From: an uncultured Bacilli bacterium
GTDB lineage: Bacteria > Bacillota_I > Bacilli_A > RF39 > UBA660
Length of the DNA stretch: 13,090 bases
Assembly: GCA_947856335.1 (NCBI GenBank)
Contig: CANUCD010000019.1
Location: forward strand, 1 to 13,090
Reading direction: 5' to 3'
The first letter of the stretch is position 1. Every line of letters starts with the position of its first letter. The position numbers and the translations under genes were made by a program. Below, one piece after another: positions 6,800 through 13,090 of the stretch. The notes under the pieces were generated by a model. It made no database searches, was not told where the DNA came from, and was given only the letters and a program-made list of their open reading frames with translations.

Positions 6800-6816
6800 G
6801 TAGTTGCTACTTTTTT
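6798..6816 (+). terminator. Terminator of the HD-domain gene
   Basis: Stem AAGTAG (6798-6803) / CTACTT (6807-6812), loop TTG, then four T. It overlaps the stop codon. Confidence 0.75.
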
Positions 6817-6820
6817 GATG

Positions 6821-6852
6821 AAAAAACTTCACTAGTAAAAGGTGAAGTTTTT
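6821..6852. terminator. Bidirectional terminator between HD gene and uppP
   Basis: An 11-bp perfect stem, AAAAACTTCAC (6822-6832) with GTGAAGTTTTT (6842-6852), closes a 9-base loop. A-rich and T-rich flanks give a U tail in both directions. It mainly serves uppP (minus strand), whose stop codon begins inside it, and backs up the HD-gene terminator. Confidence 0.85.
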
Positions 6853-7663
6853 ATCTAAAATAAATGAAAATGAATATTGCTAGAAACACACAATAAATGC
6901 TAAACTTCCATAAATTACCTCGTCTAACAATTTCACTAAGCCAACGATATGAAAAATAAGTAACAATTAAAGCTGCCACCATTCCTAAAAAGTAAGGTAG
7001 GGCAACACTTGCTAATGAACCAGCATCTATAATATCTTTAACTCCTAAAATCATTGTCCCAACACTTATTGGAAAATATAAAATAAAAGTATATTTTAAA
7101 GCAGTACTTCTACTCATTCCAACAAGTAAACAAAGTACTAAAGTAGTACCACTTCTACTAATACCAGGGAATAAAGCAATTATTTGAAATAACCCAATAA
7201 TTAAAGCATCCTTTAATGTAATATCATCATCTAACTTTTTCCCTTTCTTATTTTTAACAAGTAAAAGCATGAATGCAGTAAATAAAAAGGCAAATCCAAG
7301 AAGTGTTATATTTTGTAGTTTAGTTTCTATTGTATCTTTAAGCAAAAAACCAGCAATACCTATTGGAATAGTCGATACAATAATAAATAAGCAATATCTA
7401 AACTTTTTCTTAAACTTATCTTTTTCATCTTTTTTAAATATATATGAGAAAAAAGACACAATTAAATCCCATACTTCTCTTCTAAATATAAATAATATAG
7501 CTAGAAAAGACCCAAAATTAGAAACAATCTCAAAATTCAAATCATTAAACATATCAGAATTAAATATATTTTTAAAAAGAAAAATATGTCCACTAGATGA
7601 AACTGGTATTGGTTCTGTAAATCCCTGAATAATTCCTAAAATAATATAAATAAGATAATTCAT
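6851..7663 (-). CDS. uppP: Undecaprenyl-diphosphatase (UppP/BacA family)
   Basis: An integral membrane enzyme that removes a phosphate from undecaprenyl diphosphate to regenerate the lipid carrier for peptidoglycan and wall polymer synthesis. Overexpression of the family is known to give bacitracin resistance. Residues 10-26 carry the first signature (G-x-x-Q-G-x-T-E17-P-x-P-V-S-S-S-G-H26). The second is PGISRSG at 166-172 with R170. Seven or eight hydrophobic segments fill the 270 residues, the usual family length. The first of the two signature Glu is Gln13, a common variant. Pro18 replaces the usual aromatic residue. Start ATG 7663 follows GTAGGTGATATT. The neighbours are divergent (7730) and convergent (HD gene), so it is transcribed alone. 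A TATAAT lies at 7684-7679 on the minus strand but is too close to the binding site to be a confident promoter. Confidence 0.95.
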   Translation of the reverse strand: MNYLIYIILGIIQGFTEPIPVSSSGHIFLFKNIFNSDMFNDLNFEIVSNFGSFLAILFIFRREVWDLIVSFFSYIFKKDEKDKFKKKFRYCLFIIVSTIPIGIAGFLLKDTIETKLQNITLLGFAFLFTAFMLLLVKNKKGKKLDDDITLKDALIIGLFQIIALFPGISRSGTTLVLCLLVGMSRSTALKYTFILYFPISVGTMILGVKDIIDAGSLASVALPYFLGMVAALIVTYFSYRWLSEIVRRGNLWKFSIYCVFLAIFIFIYFR

Positions 7664-7729
7664 AATATCACCTACTTAATTATATAATATTTTTTTAAAA
7701 TAAGAAATAAAATAATAGGGGAGTTGTCT

Positions 7730-7981
7730 ATGTTTCGCTTATTACTTTACATAATAGGAGTCTTTTTAACTAGTTTAGGCTTATTTTTTATGATAATTTA
7801 CTTTAATCTTTTAACAAATGGGTATAGTTTCTTAGATTTTGTTAAATTTATAAGTAGAAGAATAGAAATTTGGTTTATCCTAATAGGTATTATCTTAATA
7901 GTATTATCACTAGAAAGGTGGATAAAAAATGAATTATTATTACGACATCATCTTAAATTGGCAAGAAAAACAAACTTATGA
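7730..7981 (+). CDS. Small two-helix membrane protein, unknown function
   Basis: This 83-residue protein is not one I recognise. It has two hydrophobic helices, at about residues 4-25 and 47-61, joined by a short loop with NGYSFLDFVKF. A basic tail (WIKNELLLRHHLKLARK) suggests the C-terminus lies in the cytoplasm, with both ends inside. I chose ATG 7730 because AGGGGAG (7717-7723) lies 6 bases ahead. The in-frame TTG at 7724 directly abuts that site. The last 53 bases overlap the start of the next gene in another frame, so translation of the two is probably coupled and they may act together. The intergenic region before it is very AT-rich and I could not fix a promoter. Confidence 0.75.
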   Translation: MFRLLLYIIGVFLTSLGLFFMIIYFNLLTNGYSFLDFVKFISRRIEIWFILIGIILIVLSLERWIKNELLLRHHLKLARKTNL

Positions 7982-8573
7982 ATTTTACGAATGGAATGAT
8001 TTTGATAATTTAGAACTAATAAAAAAAATACCACTATTTAAAGTAAAACATAAAGTATTTTTAGATATTTTAGAAAATAACATCAAAGTTTCTAATGAAT
8101 TTTTAGAAATGATACAAGATAAAACGCTTGTAAGTACTAAAAAAGTCTTTAAAAAAATAACTTATGCTTGTCTTTTTACTGATACCAAAAATGTTATTGC
8201 CCTAGAATTTAATGATAAAGGAATATCTATATGTCGCAGTAATCTTTTAGTAGATGATGAATTAAATGTTTTAGAAGTAATTTATGGTATGAAAGAAAAT
8301 ATAATAGAATATGAATTACAAGATAAAATATTACCATCTCATGAATTAAGACAAATAAAAGAAGCGAAAAACTTAATTTTAATTGAAATGAACTCACTCA
8401 TAGAGCAAAAAGATTTAGCTAAATTAAAGTATTTATATTACGAATATAAACATATAGCTTTAAACGACATAAATGAAATTTACAAAAGAATTATAAATGA
8501 ACTTGAAAATAATTTTAATGAACAAACATTAAAACTTTATTATATTATTAAATTATCATACCATAAAGTATAG
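7929..8573 (+). CDS. YjbA/UPF0736 (DUF3603)-like protein
   Basis: A soluble protein of 214 residues whose layout matches what I recall of Bacillus YjbA (UPF0736). The N-terminus has YYYDIILNWQE, then YEFYEW and a D-x-x-E-L-I-K-K-I-P-L-F-K-V run. The middle has YACLFTD, IALEFND and RSNLLVDDELNVLE, and the C-terminal helices include LKYLYYEY and IYKRIINELEN. The family has no established function. It is some 35 residues shorter than YjbA. Start ATG 7929 follows AAGGTG (7915-7920) inside the preceding membrane protein gene. Membership is from memory of motifs, not a search. Confidence 0.7.
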   Translation: MNYYYDIILNWQEKQTYEFYEWNDFDNLELIKKIPLFKVKHKVFLDILENNIKVSNEFLEMIQDKTLVSTKKVFKKITYACLFTDTKNVIALEFNDKGISICRSNLLVDDELNVLEVIYGMKENIIEYELQDKILPSHELRQIKEAKNLILIEMNSLIEQKDLAKLKYLYYEYKHIALNDINEIYKRIINELENNFNEQTLKLYYIIKLSYHKV

Positions 8574-8578
8574 AAATC

Positions 8579-8587
8579 TGTTATAAT
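8579..8587 (+). promoter_or_regulatory. Extended -10 promoter of miaB
   Basis: TG (8579-8580), one base and TATAAT (8582-8587) form an extended -10 box. No good -35 box lies 17 bases upstream (TACCAT at 8559-8564). The predicted start, near 8594, would give a very short leader starting at the ribosome binding site GAGGTG (8594-8599). Confidence 0.55.
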
Positions 8588-8606
8588 AACACCGAGGTGT
8601 TATTAT
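8583..8606 (+). repeat. Perfect 11-bp inverted repeat over the miaB -10 box, binding site and start codon
   Basis: ATAATAACACC (8583-8593) and GGTGTTATTAT (8596-8606) are exact reverse complements separated by GA. As DNA it is a near-continuous palindrome over the -10 box. As RNA it would be a 10-bp hairpin with a CGAG loop hiding the ribosome binding site and the first two bases of ATG. Seen directly; role inferred. Confidence 0.8.
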
Positions 8607-10020
8607 GAATTTACCAAATATAAAAGATGCCCGTATAAGAACAAATAACAAAATAAATTATATGGAAGCCAAAAATATAAAAAGTGATGAATTTAAAGGA
8701 AAAAAATATTTTATTAGAACTTATGGTTGTCAAATGAATGTTCATGATTCCGAAGAAATAAAAGGAATACTAGAAAATTTAGGATTTAATGAAACAGATA
8801 ACTTAGAGCAAGCTGATATTGTTGTCCTAAATACTTGTGCCATTAGAGAAAATGCTCATGATAAAGTATTTGGCTTTTTAGGAAGATTAAAACATCTAAA
8901 AAAAGAAAATCCTAATTTAATAATATGCATAGGTGGATGTATGCCTCAAGAAGAGAGTGTAGCAAACCTACTAAAAGAAAAATATCCATTTGTAAATATT
9001 GTGTTTGGTACACATAATATTAGTGAATTAGGTAGCTTGATTTTAGAGCAAAAAGAAAAACAGCAAATAGAAGTATATTCAATTGAGGGAAATGTTTATG
9101 AGCATATGGATTATGTGAGAGACTCTAAAATAACTGCTTGGGTTAATATTATGTATGGTTGTGATAAATTTTGTACTTACTGTATAGTTCCTTTTACAAG
9201 AGGACGCCAAAGGAGCCGCAAAATGGCTAATATACTAGAAGAAGTAAAAGAATTAAAAGAAAAAGGTTATATGGAAATAACTCTTTTAGGTCAAAATGTC
9301 AATGCATACGGAAAAGACTTAGAAGAAGAAGTTGATTTTGCTACTTTACTAGAAAATGTTGCCAAGTTAAATATACCTAGAATACGTTTTGTAACTTCTC
9401 ATCCTTGGGATTTTACTGATGAAATGATAAATGTTATAGCAAAATACGATAATATAATGCCATATATTCACTTACCACTTCAAAGTGGAAGCTCTAAAAT
9501 ATTAAAATTGATGGGTAGAAGATATACGAAAGAAGAATATATAAATTTATATAATAAAATTAAAGAGCATATAAAAGGTGTTAGTATTACTACTGATATT
9601 ATTGTTGGCTTTCCAAATGAGACAGAAGAAGATTTTGAAGAGACTTTAGATGTAGTAAAAAAATGTCAATTTGACGGTGCCTTTACATTTATCTATTCAC
9701 CTAGAGAGGGAACGCCAGCATCTAAAATTAAAGATAGTATTTCCTTAAAAGAAAAAGAAGAACGTCTTTATCGTCTAAATGAAATTATCAATGATTATTC
9801 TCTAAAACATAACAAGGAATATATTGGTAAAACTGAAGAAGTACTAATAATAGGAACTAGTGAAAAAGGAGAAAATAAAGTTTGTGGTTATACTAAAACT
9901 ATGAAATTAGTAAATGTTTCTAATGCCCAAAGTGACATTGGGAAAATAATTGATGTAAAGATAACATCTGCTAAAAGTTTTAGTTTAGATGGCGAAAAAG
10001 TAGTTTTTATAAAAAATTAG
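8605..10020 (+). CDS. miaB: tRNA-2-methylthio-N6-dimethylallyladenosine synthase MiaB
   Basis: A radical SAM enzyme that adds a methylthio group at C2 of i6A37 in tRNAs reading codons that start with U. The N-terminal UPF0004 domain has the auxiliary-cluster cysteines C42 (YGCQMN), C78 (NTCAIRE) and C112 (GGCMPQE). The radical SAM cluster is C186-x3-C190-x2-C193, followed by TRGRQRSR. Further family marks are LLGQNVNAYG, HLPLQSGS and TDIIVGFPNET. A TRAM domain, which binds RNA, fills the last 65 or so residues. QMN, GGCMPQE and QSGS favour MiaB over MtaB or RimO. Length of 471 is ordinary, with about 30 extra residues at the N-terminus. The start is set by GAGGTG 5 bases upstream. miaA, the preceding step, lies 2.3 kb downstream across two surface-protein genes and mscL. 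Confidence 0.95.
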   Translation: MNLPNIKDARIRTNNKINYMEAKNIKSDEFKGKKYFIRTYGCQMNVHDSEEIKGILENLGFNETDNLEQADIVVLNTCAIRENAHDKVFGFLGRLKHLKKENPNLIICIGGCMPQEESVANLLKEKYPFVNIVFGTHNISELGSLILEQKEKQQIEVYSIEGNVYEHMDYVRDSKITAWVNIMYGCDKFCTYCIVPFTRGRQRSRKMANILEEVKELKEKGYMEITLLGQNVNAYGKDLEEEVDFATLLENVAKLNIPRIRFVTSHPWDFTDEMINVIAKYDNIMPYIHLPLQSGSSKILKLMGRRYTKEEYINLYNKIKEHIKGVSITTDIIVGFPNETEEDFEETLDVVKKCQFDGAFTFIYSPREGTPASKIKDSISLKEKEERLYRLNEIINDYSLKHNKEYIGKTEEVLIIGTSEKGENKVCGYTKTMKLVNVSNAQSDIGKIIDVKITSAKSFSLDGEKVVFIKN

Positions 10021-10031
10021 TAAAAAAGTAC

Positions 10032-10060
10032 TTGTGAGAATGATAAAAATATCTTATAAT
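10032..10060 (+). promoter_or_regulatory. Promoter of the first surface-protein gene
   Basis: The -35 box TTGTGA (10032-10037), 17 bases and TATAAT (10055-10060). Predicted start is near 10067, with GGTGA (10077-10081) just before the ATG. Confidence 0.75.
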
Positions 10061-10085
10061 TATAAATAGTAAAATAGGTGATAAT

Positions 10086-10691
10086 ATGAGAAGTGGTTAT
10101 AAAGTTACTTTAGGGATACTAACGATTATGATTTTAGTTACAATGACAATAGGAACAAGCTATTCTTATTATTCTGTTGCGAAAACTCAAGAAGATCCCA
10201 ATGTTTTAACATCTACTTGTTTTGATATTAGCTATACAGAGGGAACAAATGGTTCAATTAAACTAGATGCAACATATCCAATGAGTGATGAAGATGCTAT
10301 ATCTAAAATTACACCATATGAGTTTACTATTACAAATACTTGTACAACCGAGAATGCAACTGACCCAGTTAATTATGAAATAACACTAAATACTCTTTTG
10401 AATCCTGCATCAACACTACCATTAAATTTAGTAAAATATCGTCTTGACCAAACGACACCAAGTGCCACTACAGGTACATCTACTCTTGTTTCTAATGCTA
10501 ATCAATATAATCTTGATACAACAATTAAAAGTGAAAATGGCATAGATGCAAGCTATGAATTAGCAAGTGGAACTCTAAATCCTGGTGAATCTAAAACTTT
10601 CAATCTTTATTTATGGATAGATGAAAGTGCAACAGGCGATGTTATGAATCAAACATTCACTGGTAGAGTTTTAGTATATAGTCATATGTAA
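10086..10691 (+). CDS. Secreted or membrane-anchored surface protein, paralog 1
   Basis: A 201-residue exported protein. Residues 7-25 form a hydrophobic helix after a short basic N-terminus, ending in GTSYSYYS, like a signal or anchor of camelysin/TasA-type proteins. The rest is polar, Thr/Ser/Asn-rich and predicted all beta. It shares an ordered set of motifs with the next gene: C45 (S-T-C-F-D-I-S-Y), YPMSDEDA, TPYEFTITN, C86, and near the end LWIDESAT (176-183) then FTGRVLVY. C45 and C86 align with the paralog's two cysteines and could form a disulfide outside the cell. No LPXTG sorting signal is present. Start ATG 10086 follows GGTGA by 4 bases. Monocistronic, with own promoter and terminator. 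The fold is inference; TasA/camelysin likeness rests on general layout only. Confidence 0.8.
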   Translation: MRSGYKVTLGILTIMILVTMTIGTSYSYYSVAKTQEDPNVLTSTCFDISYTEGTNGSIKLDATYPMSDEDAISKITPYEFTITNTCTTENATDPVNYEITLNTLLNPASTLPLNLVKYRLDQTTPSATTGTSTLVSNANQYNLDTTIKSENGIDASYELASGTLNPGESKTFNLYLWIDESATGDVMNQTFTGRVLVYSHM

Positions 10692-10715
10692 CTTCCAAAA
10701 ATGGAAGTTTTTTTT
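10690..10715 (+). terminator. Terminator of surface-protein gene 1
   Basis: Stem AACTTCC (10690-10696) / GGAAGTT (10703-10709), loop AAAAAT, then six T. It begins in the stop codon. Confidence 0.9.
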
Positions 10716-10724
10716 ATTTTAGAC

Positions 10725-10753
10725 TTTTCAAATTAAAAAAAATACTATATAAT
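10725..10753 (+). promoter_or_regulatory. Promoter of the second surface-protein gene
   Basis: The -35 box TTTTCA (10725-10730), 17 bases and TATAAT (10748-10753). Predicted start near 10760, with GGTGA at 10772-10776. Confidence 0.65.
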
Positions 10754-10782
10754 GTATTATAGTGAGATAGTGGTGATAAAAA

Positions 10783-11883
10783 TTGAACAACAAAAAGTAC
10801 ATTCTATTAGTTATAACCTCTATTATAATAGTAATTGCTGCCACAATTAGTATTACTTTTGCATACTTATCTTTTAATGCTACTCAGGAATATGTAAATA
10901 CTCTTAAAACAAGTTGCTACAATATTTCATTTACAGATGAAAACTCTATCAATATTACAAGTTATCCTATGAGTAGTGCAACAGCCTTTGAAAAAATAAC
11001 TCCCTATACATTTACTATATCTAATAACGATTGTGAAATAGGAAGTGGCTATCAAATAATATTAAACATAAAAAATAACACTTCTGATACATTATTACAA
11101 TATATAAACTACTCTTTAGATGGACAAACAACGAATAAATTAAGCGATTTAACCCCAACTAGCTTGCCAGCCGGAGCAACAAGTACTAATACATCTACTT
11201 CATTCGTACTAGAAACAGGAGTACTTCCAAATATAAATTCCAGTAAAACTTATAATTTACATCTTTGGATAGATGAAAGTGCGACAGAAGAAATTATGGG
11301 CTTAGCATTTACTGGTGAAATTATGGTTTATAATACTCCAATGCCAGCTCAAATAGAACTAACTAATCTTGCTGCTGACCCAAGTTTTGAATCAAGTAGT
11401 ATTTGGAGTGGAGGAGTAATTGATACAGCCCATGTGAAATATGGAAGTACATCTATGAAAATGACAGGAGTAAGTGGACAAGCAGAAAAACTTGCCAACA
11501 ATACAGAACCTATTAACTTAACTAAAGGGCACGTATATTATTACCGTTATGAAGTATATCATGAGGGAGCAAGTGGAACAGCAGGTCTATATTGGCCTAT
11601 CGCAGAACCAAGCTTTAGTGATGGTCAATCTATAGGCAGTGCAAATACTTGGAATATTATATCAGCAAGAGATGATCGCTCAGCTTCTAATTTTAATAAT
11701 GGACCTAATACGTTTCGAATTGATTATAACAATGGTGGAAGTGCCACTACTATATGGATAGATGGTTTAATATTTATTGATTTAACAGACAGCTTTGGTG
11801 CCGGAAACGAACCATCAAAAGAATGGTGTGATGAGTTTATTCCCTTTTTTACAGGAACAACTTATATTGAAGATGCAAGTTAA
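10783..11883 (+). CDS. Surface protein, paralog 2, with C-terminal tail-fibre/carbohydrate-binding-like module
   Basis: A 366-residue exported protein in two parts. Residues 1-185 repeat paralog 1: hydrophobic helix 6-27 ending TFAYLSF, C45, YPMSSATA, TPYTFTISN, C84, LWIDESAT (161-168) and FTGEIMVY. Residues 195-366 add a module absent from paralog 1. It opens with NLAADPSFES, continues with W-S-G-G and YGSTSMKMTG, and closes with IWIDGLIFIDLTDSFGAGNE and KEWCDEF around 324-352. That arrangement is familiar from galactose-binding jelly-roll modules of phage tail and Gram-positive adhesin proteins, so a glycan-binding role is plausible but not proven. The start is TTG 10783: GGTGA sits 6 bases ahead and no ATG is suitable. 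No sorting signal is seen, so the N-terminal helix may anchor it. Confidence 0.8.
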   Translation: MNNKKYILLVITSIIIVIAATISITFAYLSFNATQEYVNTLKTSCYNISFTDENSINITSYPMSSATAFEKITPYTFTISNNDCEIGSGYQIILNIKNNTSDTLLQYINYSLDGQTTNKLSDLTPTSLPAGATSTNTSTSFVLETGVLPNINSSKTYNLHLWIDESATEEIMGLAFTGEIMVYNTPMPAQIELTNLAADPSFESSSIWSGGVIDTAHVKYGSTSMKMTGVSGQAEKLANNTEPINLTKGHVYYYRYEVYHEGASGTAGLYWPIAEPSFSDGQSIGSANTWNIISARDDRSASNFNNGPNTFRIDYNNGGSATTIWIDGLIFIDLTDSFGAGNEPSKEWCDEFIPFFTGTTYIEDAS

Positions 11884-11906
11884 TTGTACGAACAATTAGC
11901 TTTTTT
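11877..11906 (+). terminator. Terminator of surface-protein gene 2
   Basis: An 11-bp stem with one wobble pair, AAGTTAATTGT (11877-11887) / ACAATTAGCTT (11892-11902), closes loop ACGA and is followed by four T. It spans the stop codon. Confidence 0.85.
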
Positions 11907-11920
11907 AATTTCCTAAAATA

Positions 11921-11929
11921 TGATAAAAT
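11921..11929 (+). promoter_or_regulatory. Possible extended -10 promoter of mscL
   Basis: TG (11921-11922), one base and TAAAAT (11924-11929). The -35 position (11901-11906) is only a T run from the preceding terminator. It predicts a start near 11936, just before AAAGGAGGA (11938-11946). Confidence 0.4.
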
Positions 11930-11949
11930 AAAAGTATAAAGGAGGATGT

Positions 11950-12345
11950 ATGAAAAAAAATATAGATGAATTTAAGAAATTTATAGCAAGAGGAAATATT
12001 ATAGATTTAGCAATCGGTGTAATTATAGGTGGAGCTTTTTCAAAAATTGTTACAAGTTTAGTAAATAATATTATAACTCCACTCCTAGGTTTACTATTAG
12101 GGGGAATTGATTTATCAGGCTTAGCTATTACTTTTAAAGATACCAAAATAGAATATGGAGCATTTATTGAAAGTATTATTGACTTTTTAATTATTGCTAT
12201 CTCTATTTTTACTATGATTAAAATAATAAATAAAATATCAAGAATAAGAAAAAAAGAAGAAGAAAAGAAAAATCCTCCTAAAAAAGAAGAAATTATTCTC
12301 TTAGAAGAAATAAGAAACTTATTAAAGGAGCAAAAGCAAAAATGA
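11950..12345 (+). CDS. mscL: Large-conductance mechanosensitive channel MscL
   Basis: A homopentameric inner-membrane channel that opens under membrane tension and releases solutes on hypo-osmotic shock. It has the N-terminal amphipathic helix (KNIDEFKKFIARGN), then TM1 with the signature DLAIGVIIGGAFSKIV (about 19-34) and ITPLLGLLLGGID. An external loop of some 20 residues precedes TM2 (about 70-96). A charged C-terminal helix (RKKEEEKKNPPKKEEIILLEE) forms the cytoplasmic bundle. Length of 131 is normal. Start ATG 11950 follows a strong AAAGGAGGA. The stop TGA overlaps the miaA start as ATGA, so the two genes are cotranscribed and probably translationally coupled. Confidence 0.96.
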   Translation: MKKNIDEFKKFIARGNIIDLAIGVIIGGAFSKIVTSLVNNIITPLLGLLLGGIDLSGLAITFKDTKIEYGAFIESIIDFLIIAISIFTMIKIINKISRIRKKEEEKKNPPKKEEIILLEEIRNLLKEQKQK

Positions 12346-13090
12346 TTTTAGCAATTGTTGGACCAACAGGGGTAGGAAAAACAAAACTAAGTGTAGAACT
12401 AGCCAAAAAATATAATGCTATTATTATTAACTCAGATGCTATGCAAGTATATATTGGCATGGATATAGGAACAGCAAAAATAAAAGAAAGCGAAAAAGAG
12501 GGTATTAAGCACTATTTATTTGATATTAAAAATGTAGATATTAACTACACTGTATATGACTATCAAAAAGATGTAAGAAAACTATTAGAAAAATATAAAG
12601 ATAGAAATATTATTTTAGTAGGTGGAACTGGTCTTTATTTAAAGGCAGCTTTATATAGTTATGAGTTTCCAGATGAAGAACCAAAAAAAGAAAATTATAC
12701 TAATTATACGAATGAAGAACTATATGATTTAGCTATAAAAAAAGATAAAAATATGAAAATTCAAAAGAACAATCGCCAAAGACTAATTAGATTCCTAAAT
12801 AAAGAAAATAATAATCCTAAAAAGGCAGAACCAATCTACGATTGCAAATACATTGGACTTACTTGTGAAAGAATATTATTATATGAAAGAATCAATAACC
12901 GAGTAGAAGAAATGTTTAAGGAAGGATTAGTTAGAGAAGTAAAAAGCTTTTATGACAAGAAAATAAATTCTAAGGCTTTATCTACAGCGATAGGTTATAA
13001 AGAATTATATAAGTATTTTGATGGTGAAATTTCTTTAGAAGAAGCCAAAGATTTAATCAAAAAAAATTCCAGACATTATGCCAAAAGACA
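12342..13090 (+). CDS. miaA: tRNA dimethylallyltransferase MiaA, 3' end cut by the window
   Basis: Transfers the dimethylallyl group from DMAPP to N6 of A37 in tRNA, making the i6A that MiaB then methylthiolates. 249 residues are visible with no stop. They include the P-loop GPTGVGKT (7-14), SDAMQVY (31-37 with catalytic Asp32), DIGTAK, GGTGLY (94-99), NNRQRLIRFL, YIGL, LYERINNRVEEM, AIGYKELYKYFDG and SRHYAKRQ at the very edge. The YAKRQ motif arrives some 20 residues earlier than in Bacillus MiaA because the segments before and after RQRLIRFL are shortened, so this is a compact form. About 40 more residues should lie beyond the window. The start ATG 12342 overlaps the mscL stop by 4 bases, with AAAGGAG at 12324-12330. 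Confidence 0.95.
   Translation, partial: MILAIVGPTGVGKTKLSVELAKKYNAIIINSDAMQVYIGMDIGTAKIKESEKEGIKHYLFDIKNVDINYTVYDYQKDVRKLLEKYKDRNIILVGGTGLYLKAALYSYEFPDEEPKKENYTNYTNEELYDLAIKKDKNMKIQKNNRQRLIRFLNKENNNPKKAEPIYDCKYIGLTCERILLYERINNRVEEMFKEGLVREVKSFYDKKINSKALSTAIGYKELYKYFDGEISLEEAKDLIKKNSRHYAKR

Noticed and set aside
7269..7628. Open frame on the plus strand inside uppP
   Set aside because: It is antisense to a clear UppP reading frame, with no binding site and no known motif.
7674..7720. Divergent promoters from the TATAAT boxes between uppP and the gene at 7730
   Set aside because: The minus-strand box would start transcription inside the ribosome binding site, and neither direction has a credible -35 box. 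The region is nearly all A and T, so such boxes arise by chance.
10086..11883. Sortase-anchored LPXTG proteins
   Set aside because: Neither C-terminus has an LPXTG-like motif, hydrophobic segment or basic tail.
11913..12146. Minus-strand open frame opposite the mscL start
   Set aside because: It covers the mscL promoter, binding site and first helices in antisense. MscL is unmistakable, so this is a shadow.
1..13090. Mollicute genetic code (UGA as Trp)
   Set aside because: Trp codons read as TGG, and TGA ends mscL and the membrane protein gene at 7981 at sensible lengths.

Overview
The window is an AT-rich piece of a bacterial chromosome, apparently from a low-GC Gram-positive. By eye GC is near 30%. 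Ribosome binding sites are mostly AGGTGA or GGAGG. UGA is used as a stop (end of mscL) and Trp is TGG, so the code is standard. An undecaprenyl-diphosphatase gene points to a walled cell rather than a true mollicute. A CIRCE operator, a YjbA-like protein and an N-domain-less ClpB fit the class Bacilli, perhaps one of its small-genome uncultured gut lineages. That last placement is inference.

Layout. Bases 1-91 hold the 3' end of a tRNA-Lys(UUU) and its terminator. A degenerate alanine-racemase-like gene (minus strand, 204-1211) is divergent from eno (1339-2574), with back-to-back 17-bp-spacer promoters between them. eno is followed by an unrecognised gene (2617-3144) and deoD, in operon-like spacing. 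A perfect CIRCE operator begins right after the deoD stop and carries the -35 box of clpB (3954-6071). A 182-base intergenic region with two promoters leads to an HD-domain phosphohydrolase gene (6254-6799). This converges on uppP (minus strand, 6851-7663) over two terminators.

From 7730 a two-helix membrane protein gene overlaps a YjbA/UPF0736-like gene by 53 bp. miaB (8605-10020) follows, with an 11-bp perfect inverted repeat covering its -10 box, ribosome binding site and start codon. Next are two paralogous secreted or anchored proteins (10086-10691 and 10783-11883), each with its own promoter and terminator. The second carries an extra C-terminal module like those of phage tail and adhesin proteins. 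The window ends with mscL and the 5' part of miaA, which overlap by 4 bases.

Working together: MiaA and MiaB act in sequence on A37 of tRNAs (isopentenylation, then methylthiolation). Eno and DeoD are central and nucleoside metabolism, ClpB is heat-shock disaggregation under predicted HrcA control, and UppP and MscL serve the envelope. Most of the window is housekeeping. The least explained parts are the racemase-like protein without its PLP lysine, the two-cysteine surface protein pair, and the hairpins over translation starts. No CRISPR array, insertion sequence, transposase or integrase was seen, and no gene-free stretch exceeds 300 bases.
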